Under the pieces are notes generated by a model that was given only the letters and a program-made list of their open reading frames with translations, did no database searches and was not told the DNA's origin. A stretch of 64,000 nt of DNA from Defluviitalea raffinosedens (GTDB taxonomy: Bacteria > Bacillota > Clostridia > Lachnospirales > Defluviitaleaceae): NCBI RefSeq assembly GCF_016908775.1, contig NZ_JAFBEP010000001.1, positions 310,001-374,000 on the forward strand, written 5' to 3'. The position numbers and the translations under genes are program-made. Of the stretch, positions 58,103-64,000 are shown in pieces (position 1 is the first letter of the stretch; every line of letters begins with the position of its first letter).

Positions 58103-59437
58103 TTAATTGGCTTTTTGCATATTGGCAAACTTCGTATACTGACCTAACCAAACCAGATCTACGGTCCCTGTCGGGCCGTTTCTTTGTTTTGCTATGATGA
58201 CTTCTGCCTGGTTTTTCTTTTCTGTATCCGGATGGTAATACTCATCCCTATATAAAAACATTACCACGTCGGCATCCTGCTCTATAGCTCCGGATTCTCT
58301 TAAATCTGAAAGCATCGGTCTATGGTCTGCCCTTGTTTCACAGGCTCGGCTAAGCTGGGAAAGGGCAATAACAGGAGCTTCCATTTCTCTTGCCAGAGCC
58401 TTTAAGGATCTGGAGATTTCAGATATTTCCTGCTGTCTGGAATCAGACTTTCCACTTCCACTCATAAGTTGCAGATAGTCGATTAAAATAAGGCCAAGGC
58501 CTTTCTCAAGCTTTAATCTCCTGCATTTTGCCCTCATCTCCATAACAGAAATACCAGGTGTATCGTCAATATAAATAGGTGCTTCTGCAAGAGTACCCAT
58601 AGCTCTCGCTATTTTTACCCAATCTTCCTGGTTCATAGCACCGGTTCGAAGTTTCTGTGCATCGATCATCGCTTCAGCGCAAAGCATACGATTAACCAAC
58701 TGCTCTTTTGACATTTCCAGACTAAAGATGGCAATGGGTACTTTTTCCCGTACCGCTGCATATTGGGCAATATTCAGGGCAAACGCCGTCTTTCCCATGG
58801 AAGGCCTTGCAGCCACTAAAATCAAATCCGAAGGCTGAAGACCTGCAGTTTTATAGTCTAAATCGATAAAACCAGTGGAAAGTCCTGTTACCTTCCCTTG
58901 ATTTTTATATATTTCTTCTATTTTTTCAAAGGCAGATAAAAGCACTTCTCTCATAGGAGAAAAATCTTCTGTATGCTTATTTTGCAAAATGTGAAAAATG
59001 CTTTGCTCTGCTTGGTTTAAAATCGTATTCACATCTTCCTTAGCTTCATAACTAAGCCCCATAATATCCTGGCTTGCTTTAATCAATCTTCTTAAAATTG
59101 ATTTGCTCTCAACAATTTTGGCATATTGCTTAATATGAGCTGATGTAGGAACACTGGAAGCTAATTCTGATAAGTACGCAATACCCCCTATTTGCTCTAA
59201 CAATCCTTTTTCCTCAAGGCGGCTTTTAAGGGTAACCAAGTCAACCGGAGCGCCTTGATTAAAAAGCTCAATACAAGTTTCAAAAATCATCTTATGATCG
59301 GGTCTGTAGAAATCATCTCCTCTTAAAATCTCTGCTGCAGATGCGATGGCTTCCCGATCAAGAATCATGGATCCCAATACAGATTGTTCAGCTTCAATAT
59401 TATGAGGGGGAATTCTCTGCAATCTTGATTCCTCCAT
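58103..59437 (-). CDS. dnaB: replicative DNA helicase
   Basis: A 444-aa DnaB helicase. N-terminal domain begins RIPPHNIEAEQSVLGSMILD; the RecA-like domain has Walker A ARPSMGKTAFALNIA, Walker B LILIDYLQLMSG, and ALSQLSRACETR plus DLRESGAIEQDADVVMFLYR. Length is typical and no intein is present. It lies 21 bp downstream of rplI in the conserved gdpP-rplI-dnaB block of Firmicutes. Confidence 0.96.
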   Translation of the reverse strand: MEESRLQRIPPHNIEAEQSVLGSMILDREAIASAAEILRGDDFYRPDHKMIFETCIELFNQGAPVDLVTLKSRLEEKGLLEQIGGIAYLSELASSVPTSAHIKQYAKIVESKSILRRLIKASQDIMGLSYEAKEDVNTILNQAEQSIFHILQNKHTEDFSPMREVLLSAFEKIEEIYKNQGKVTGLSTGFIDLDYKTAGLQPSDLILVAARPSMGKTAFALNIAQYAAVREKVPIAIFSLEMSKEQLVNRMLCAEAMIDAQKLRTGAMNQEDWVKIARAMGTLAEAPIYIDDTPGISVMEMRAKCRRLKLEKGLGLILIDYLQLMSGSGKSDSRQQEISEISRSLKALAREMEAPVIALSQLSRACETRADHRPMLSDLRESGAIEQDADVVMFLYRDEYYHPDTEKKNQAEVIIAKQRNGPTGTVDLVWLGQYTKFANMQKAN

Positions 59438-59458
59438 AATTAGCCCCCTTTTATTTTT

Positions 59459-59905
59459 CTATGCTTCAGTTACTTTAACCGTTAACTCTGCTGTAACCTG
59501 CGGATGAAGTTTAACTGGAACCATATGATTGCCCAAACTTCTAATGGGTTCATCCAGTTGAATCTTTTTCTTGTCTAAAGATAAATTAAATTGCTTTTTG
59601 GCGGCTTCAACAATTTCCTTAGCTGTCACAGAACCAAAGAGCCTTCCGCCTTCTCCTGCCTTGACACTGACTGTCACAATCTTATCTTTTAATTCCTCTT
59701 TGAGTTGCTGTGCTGCAGCAAGTTCCTCCTGTTTTTTCTTATCTTCTGCTTTCTTTTTCAAATTCAAATCATTTAAAGACGTTTTGGTTGCTTCTACTGC
59801 TAATCCCTGAGGAATTAGATAATTTCTTGCATAACCATCGCTGACATTTATAACATCACCTTTTTTACCATGTTTTTTTACATCCTGAGTTAATATAACT
59901 TTCAT
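59459..59905 (-). CDS. rplI: 50S ribosomal protein L9
   Basis: A 148-aa L9. The N-terminal rRNA-binding domain [20 protein letters not shown] and [19 protein letters not shown] are diagnostic; a long central helix and the C-terminal domain ([17 protein letters not shown]) follow. Its start overlaps the gdpP stop by 4 bp. Confidence 0.97.
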   Translation of the reverse strand: MKVILTQDVKKHGKKGDVINVSDGYARNYLIPQGLAVEATKTSLNDLNLKKKAEDKKKQEELAAAQQLKEELKDKIVTVSVKAGEGGRLFGSVTAKEIVEAAKKQFNLSLDKKKIQLDEPIRSLGNHMVPVKLHPQVTAELTVKVTEA

Positions 59906-61917
59906 CTTCTTTCCGCTCCTTCCTCTAAGTATTCATCTATAGCTTCTATTAATTGATCGTATACTTCATCAATAGGGACTTCGCTAAACTGGGCTCCTGC
60001 CACAGTCTGATGGCCTCCGCCCCCTAACTTTTCCATGATGAGTTGCACATTAATATCTCCTAAAGATCTTGCACTAATCATAACATCATTTTTTATAGAA
60101 CACATCACAAAGGATGCTTTAATCCCTGAGATATTTAATAATTCATCTGCCGCCTGAGCTGCGATCACAGCTCCATTTTTAAGATCAGAAGGCGCAATAG
60201 AAATCGCCATATTCTTCCTATAAATGCGTGCATCCTTAACCGCAGCTGCCCTTGCCTGATATGATTCCATATCGTTTTGAAACAGCATGCGAACTCTCGT
60301 ACTGTCAGCCCCATTTCTTCTTAAAAATGCAGCAGCCTCAAAGGTTCTTACCCCTGTTTTAAATACAAAGTTCTTGGTATCAATAGTAATTCCTGCAAGA
60401 AGAATATCTGCTTCTATTGGCTTTAGTTTAACCTTATCTACGATGTATTGTAAGATTTCAGCAATCATTTCGCAAGTGGAAGATATAAAAGGTTCTAAAT
60501 AAGTCAATACAGCATTATCAATAAACTCTGCACTTCTTCTATGATGATCAAATACTACAATATTTTTACTTAATTCCAAAAGCTCAGGGCACTCTGTATA
60601 ACTCGGTCTATGAACATCTACAACCACTACAAGGGTTTTTTCTCCCGTATGCCCTATGGCTTCAATACTGTTTAAAAAAATCTTTTCTTCATATTCTCCA
60701 GATTCTAAGATTTTGTCATATACTGTTTTAATCGCACTGGTAGGTTCGTTTAATACAATATAAGCTTTTTTACCTAATAACTGAGCTGCCCGATAAACAC
60801 CTATGGCTGCTCCGAGGCAATCCACATCAGGATTTTTATGCCCCATAATCAGAACTTCATCCGACTCTTCAATAATCTCTCGGAATGCATAAGCCTTCAT
60901 TCTTGCCTTTACCCGGGTACTTTTTTCAACTTCCTTGGTTTTTCCCCCGTAGAAAGAATATTTGTCAACATTTTTAATAACCGCCTGATCTCCGCCTCTT
61001 CCCAAAGCTAAATCAATGGCTGCTTTTGCATACTCCATAGACTGGGGCAAATTTTTCCCATTCACCCCAATCCCTATGCTTAATGTCACAGGAAGCTCAT
61101 TGCCTATATGGATCTGCCTTATTTCATCCAGGATCTCAAATTTCTTCTGTCTGAACTTTTCTAAATGCTCATTGTAAAAAAGCATAAGATACTGGTCTTT
61201 TTCTAACTTTTTAACGATACCTTCACCCTGCTGCGCCCAGGAATTTAACTTTCTGTCAATCAAGGCAATCAGTAAAGGCCTTCTGACGTCTTCTACACTT
61301 TGCATGACCTCTTCATAATTATCTATAAAAATTAGTCCTATAGATACTTTTTGCTTTAAATTTTCTTCTTTTAAAATCATATTGTGCGTATTGTCAATAA
61401 AGTAAAGTCCATACATAGTCCGCTGGCTGCCGCTGGCTTGTGACAAATACACCCGATCGATATATACATTATAGTGCCTGTTGTCTACAGTGATTGTTTT
61501 TGTAACCTGTTCTTTTCCTTTTGGAAACTGATCGGCAGTAATATCCAGAAAAAGATTTTGAATGTTTTTATTCACTAAATTCTTTGCTTTTATGACTTCT
61601 TCTATCCTGGGATTATACCATTTGATCCATCCATGGGCGTCAACCATAATAAATGGAAAAGGAAAATAAGACAGCACATCTTTATGAATGGAATGGAAAT
61701 CATAGTCTTTATTTAGAGTCCTTTCTTCCAGCTGACTTCCTTTCTTCCCCCATAAAAGAGTAAAGATCAATAACGCCACACAAAGCAGCATTGCAACAAA
61801 CCCTATAACTGGCTCATAAAATAGAAAGATTACTCCAAAAACAAACAAAATCAATATATAGAAATGAGGCTGCAGAAAAACTCTATTTATAAATGTTTTG
61901 TAATGACTTTTATTCAT
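59902..61917 (-). CDS. gdpP: cyclic-di-AMP phosphodiesterase GdpP
   Basis: A 671-aa membrane enzyme degrading c-di-AMP. Two N-terminal helices (~13-55) are followed by a PAS-like domain (~75-165), a degenerate GGDEF domain (~175-310, no GGDEF signature), a DHH domain with [21 protein letters not shown] and [16 protein letters not shown], and a DHHA1 domain with [13 protein letters not shown]. Domain order and length match GdpP/YybT. It is translationally coupled to rplI and lies next to the YybS-like gene. Confidence 0.94.
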   Translation of the reverse strand: MNKSHYKTFINRVFLQPHFYILILFVFGVIFLFYEPVIGFVAMLLCVALLIFTLLWGKKGSQLEERTLNKDYDFHSIHKDVLSYFPFPFIMVDAHGWIKWYNPRIEEVIKAKNLVNKNIQNLFLDITADQFPKGKEQVTKTITVDNRHYNVYIDRVYLSQASGSQRTMYGLYFIDNTHNMILKEENLKQKVSIGLIFIDNYEEVMQSVEDVRRPLLIALIDRKLNSWAQQGEGIVKKLEKDQYLMLFYNEHLEKFRQKKFEILDEIRQIHIGNELPVTLSIGIGVNGKNLPQSMEYAKAAIDLALGRGGDQAVIKNVDKYSFYGGKTKEVEKSTRVKARMKAYAFREIIEESDEVLIMGHKNPDVDCLGAAIGVYRAAQLLGKKAYIVLNEPTSAIKTVYDKILESGEYEEKIFLNSIEAIGHTGEKTLVVVVDVHRPSYTECPELLELSKNIVVFDHHRRSAEFIDNAVLTYLEPFISSTCEMIAEILQYIVDKVKLKPIEADILLAGITIDTKNFVFKTGVRTFEAAAFLRRNGADSTRVRMLFQNDMESYQARAAAVKDARIYRKNMAISIAPSDLKNGAVIAAQAADELLNISGIKASFVMCSIKNDVMISARSLGDINVQLIMEKLGGGGHQTVAGAQFSEVPIDEVYDQLIEAIDEYLEEGAERR

Positions 61918-61952
61918 GGTTTAGCCTCCACACATACATCTATACAACCTTA

Positions 61953-62975
61953 CTATAGGAATCTTTCTGTTTTCCTGAAATTAAATATGCCTTCCAAGAA
62001 TCCAAGGATTACAAATAAGAAAGGACTTACAATGATGCTTAAGAAACTTAAGATGCCCATAAATGCCTTAAATCTAGCACCGGCCTTAGCATTTTTAATC
62101 ACGTGGATCGTAAATAAAACACCAACAATAAACATAAAAACAGCAAATATAATCAGAACATTATCCATAGCCATGGCTAGCCTTGGATATAATCTGTCAT
62201 CCATATCATTTCGAATAAGCCAGGTTAAACCCAAAAGACCTACAGTTAAAGGGGTAAATCCAATATTCGTTATGTCTTTAATTTTAGGAGACTCCCATTT
62301 TAGAGCTTTTAAAATAAGCTTTGTAAATAAGACTTGAACAATTGAAGATAAAAAGCCACCAATAAAAATGAAAGCTGGGAACAGATATCGTATTAAGAAA
62401 AAAGATTGCTTTATTGCCAATCTGTAAAGCGAATAATTCTCCGCAAATTTTACAGGGTCTTCCTTTAAAAGATATAAAGAAGTAGTCCCTGTTCCCTGCA
62501 AATTATTTAATAACAGCTCGTACTGCTTAGACAGTTGACTAAGATACTGATTTTCAACAAAATTGGTAAATGAATAGAACCGTGATATAATGCCTACTTT
62601 ATAGGCAAAGTTCCATATGATCAGCAATCCAATCCATCCGGATAAGTACGCAATAGAAAGCATAATAATATTTTTAGGGAGATTTTTTTGCTTATGATAA
62701 TAAATACCGCATACAAAAGACGGCATTAAAAGAAGTAATATGAGCATAATCGCAGCTCTTGGACTAACTGTAAATATTAATACAGACAACACAACCACCG
62801 GCATTACAAAAGAAGACATCTGCGTCCCTTTTTTGTATACATACAGGCTATAGGGTACACCAAAAAAACATGCAAGAATATATAAAACGGGAAGAGAATA
62901 TCCCAGTACACCAACACCCGTATAAAATAATCCCATAGCTAAAAGCCATAGAATATCTTTTATCGAAAATTTCAT
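61953..62975 (-). CDS. YybS-family (DUF2232) membrane protein
   Basis: A 340-aa multispanning membrane protein with roughly eight hydrophobic segments, corresponding to YybS/DUF2232, which precedes gdpP in many Firmicutes. The start at 62975 follows AGGAGG, two bases after the stop of the MazG-like gene. Function unknown; the conserved linkage to gdpP-rplI-dnaB is the main clue. Confidence 0.83.
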   Translation of the reverse strand: MKFSIKDILWLLAMGLFYTGVGVLGYSLPVLYILACFFGVPYSLYVYKKGTQMSSFVMPVVVLSVLIFTVSPRAAIMLILLLLMPSFVCGIYYHKQKNLPKNIIMLSIAYLSGWIGLLIIWNFAYKVGIISRFYSFTNFVENQYLSQLSKQYELLLNNLQGTGTTSLYLLKEDPVKFAENYSLYRLAIKQSFFLIRYLFPAFIFIGGFLSSIVQVLFTKLILKALKWESPKIKDITNIGFTPLTVGLLGLTWLIRNDMDDRLYPRLAMAMDNVLIIFAVFMFIVGVLFTIHVIKNAKAGARFKAFMGILSFLSIIVSPFLFVILGFLEGIFNFRKTERFL

Positions 62976-62976
62976 T

Positions 62977-63318
62977 TCATGACCTCCTGTTTTTCTCATA
63001 CGCTCCATCCAGATGTCTAAGTAAAGCTGTCAAATCAGCAAACCATTCTTGCTCATCAGTATTTTCTAAAATACCTACTTTTAATTTGTTACGAATCTTC
63101 ATATCTAATGTATTATATGGTATTCCTAATCTTTTTGCGAGTAGATAAGTAAGAATAATGATATTGGCTAATAAGTCTCCTCTGTCCTGGTAACTTTGAT
63201 TCCCATAATCAAGCATTCCTGAAAACAGATTTGCTACATCTGAAAGAAGTTGTGCCTTTAACTTTTCGATAATTTTTAAAGAGCGTGTAATATCGAACTC
63301 TTTATCGTGCATCGCCAT
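62977..63318 (-). CDS. MazG-like protein
   Basis: A 113-aa all-alpha protein resembling the MazG-like family (PF12643-type), small relatives of nucleotide pyrophosphohydrolases. Segments ITRSLKIIEKLKAQLLSDVANLFSGML and GDLLANIIILTYLLAKRLGI fit the MazG helical bundle. The classical EExxE metal-binding motif is not evident, so activity is doubtful. I start at the ATG at 63318 with GGGGTGG upstream. It probably heads the transcript through yybS, gdpP, rplI and dnaB. Confidence 0.7.
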   Translation of the reverse strand: MAMHDKEFDITRSLKIIEKLKAQLLSDVANLFSGMLDYGNQSYQDRGDLLANIIILTYLLAKRLGIPYNTLDMKIRNKLKVGILENTDEQEWFADLTALLRHLDGAYEKNRRS

Positions 63319-63385
63319 AATACCACCCCATTCTCCCATTGAAACCGTCTTTTAATTATATCATTCTTTCGTTTTAATGAAAAGT

Positions 63386-64000
63386 CTATTCAATAATCTC
63401 ATAGGACCCTAATAATTTGTAAAATGAAGTTTTTCTCTGTACCATCATAAGCGCATTTTTCATATCCTCTTCCAAAATATGTCCCTCTAAGTCAACAAAA
63501 AATACGTATTCACCCAGTCTTGTTTTAGAAGGCCTGGATAAGATTTTAGTCATGTTGACATCCCATAGAGAAAAAATATTTAAAACTCTGTAGAGTTCCC
63601 CAGGCTTATTCTCCGTGGAAAATACAAGGCTGGTTTTGCATTTTGCACCCCTTTTGCCCTCTTCTTTTCCTAATACTACGAATCTGGTTTCATTATGTTT
63701 GTTATCCTGAATATCGGAATCCAGAACAGAAAGTCCATATTTCTTTGCTGCAAGCAAAGTTCCTACTGCTGCCCTGGGAGCCTTATTGGCTGCAACTTCC
63801 CTTACTGCTTCGGCAGTTGAACTGGTAAATACGATCTCAGCTTTTGGAACATGAGTATGTAAATAGTTTCTGCATTGGGCAATGGCCTGAGGATGGGATA
63901 AAACTGCTTTAATTTCACCAAAACCGAATTCTTCAAATCCAATAAAATAATGTCTTACAGGTATTACAATTTCCGCCTGTATTTTTAAATTGACTTCAAA
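63386..64000 (-). CDS. pheA: prephenate dehydratase (5' end outside window)
   Basis: The C-terminal 204 residues of a prephenate dehydratase; the reading frame is open to the window edge. The catalytic-domain part contains LSHPQAIAQCRNYL, TSSTAEAVREVA and NETRFVVLG (the conserved TRF motif); the ACT regulatory domain for phenylalanine feedback follows (KTSLVFSTENKPGELYRVLNIFSLWDVNMTKI begins it, ending with YKLLGSYE). It makes phenylpyruvate for phenylalanine synthesis. Monofunctional or chorismate-mutase fusion cannot be decided because the N terminus is missing. Confidence 0.93.
   Translation of the reverse strand, partial: FEVNLKIQAEIVIPVRHYFIGFEEFGFGEIKAVLSHPQAIAQCRNYLHTHVPKAEIVFTSSTAEAVREVAANKAPRAAVGTLLAAKKYGLSVLDSDIQDNKHNETRFVVLGKEEGKRGAKCKTSLVFSTENKPGELYRVLNIFSLWDVNMTKILSRPSKTRLGEYVFFVDLEGHILEEDMKNALMMVQRKTSFYKLLGSYEIIE

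Overview
The window reads as chromosome of a low-GC, Gram-positive, spore-forming, saccharolytic anaerobe of the Clostridia. Supporting signs are a CwlD-type amidase and a YaaH-like GH18 protein (spore cortex/coat functions), pyruvate formate-lyase with its activase, anaerobic RNR activase plus a small 2[4Fe-4S] ferredoxin, T-box and S-box (SAM-I) leaders, MecA, GlcT-type antitermination, strong GGAGG ribosome binding sites and several TTG/GTG starts. A member of the Lachnospirales (Defluviitalea-like) is my best guess, but the family is inference. I see no rRNA, tRNA, CRISPR array, prophage or complete insertion sequence.

Layout. 0-5 kb: a BrkB/YihY membrane protein, then (minus strand) a glucose/GlcNAc PTS (EIICB, separate EIIA) controlled by a GlcT-type antiterminator with a RAT/terminator switch in front of both glcT and the transporter, then a Cof-type phosphatase. 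5-8.4 kb: a CadC-like metal sensor and CadA-type P-ATPase behind a perfect 10-bp inverted-repeat operator, plus two small HTH proteins. 8.5-14 kb: a chemoreceptor, an FxLYD-domain protein and a PTS-dependent dihydroxyacetone kinase operon (dhaK-dhaL-dhaM) with its own HPr gene. 14-21.7 kb: thymidine kinase and a maltose/alpha-glucan phosphorolysis locus (GT35 phosphorylase, LacI regulator, maltose phosphorylase, beta-phosphoglucomutase) with near-identical LacI-type operators before the two phosphorylases. 21.8-31.5 kb: an SPL-like radical SAM protein, SAM-riboswitch-controlled metY, and the complete trpEGDCFBA operon behind a tryptophan T-box with one stem I but two antiterminator/terminator modules. 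31.5-38.8 kb: cwlD, GH18 protein, NAD(P)-binding protein, trxB, a TM2 protein, purA, mecA. 38.8-50 kb: GH2 glycosidase, LacI regulator, second chemoreceptor, aldo/keto reductase, DUF1858 protein, CBS-type Mn pyrophosphatase coupled to a GntR/UTRA regulator, and an esterase. 50-55 kb: pflB-pflA with a Rex-like site, nrdG, ferredoxin, MerR regulator. 55-58 kb: a probably frameshifted lipoprotein divergent from a LytTR/GHKL two-component system. 58-64 kb: the conserved dnaB-rplI-gdpP-yybS block with a MazG-like gene, and the 3' part of pheA.

The most unusual structure is non-coding: at least seven copies of a palindromic element (core TATAGGAAATCC...GGATTTCCTATA) occur between 14 and 46 kb, every one abutting the U-tract of an intrinsic terminator. 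Two copies carry the same additional ~90-bp conserved segment on the side away from the terminator. A second, unrelated palindrome family (GGGACGGTTCT) lies on both sides of the TM2 gene. The partially duplicated trp T-box and the double RAT switch are the other regulatory highlights.
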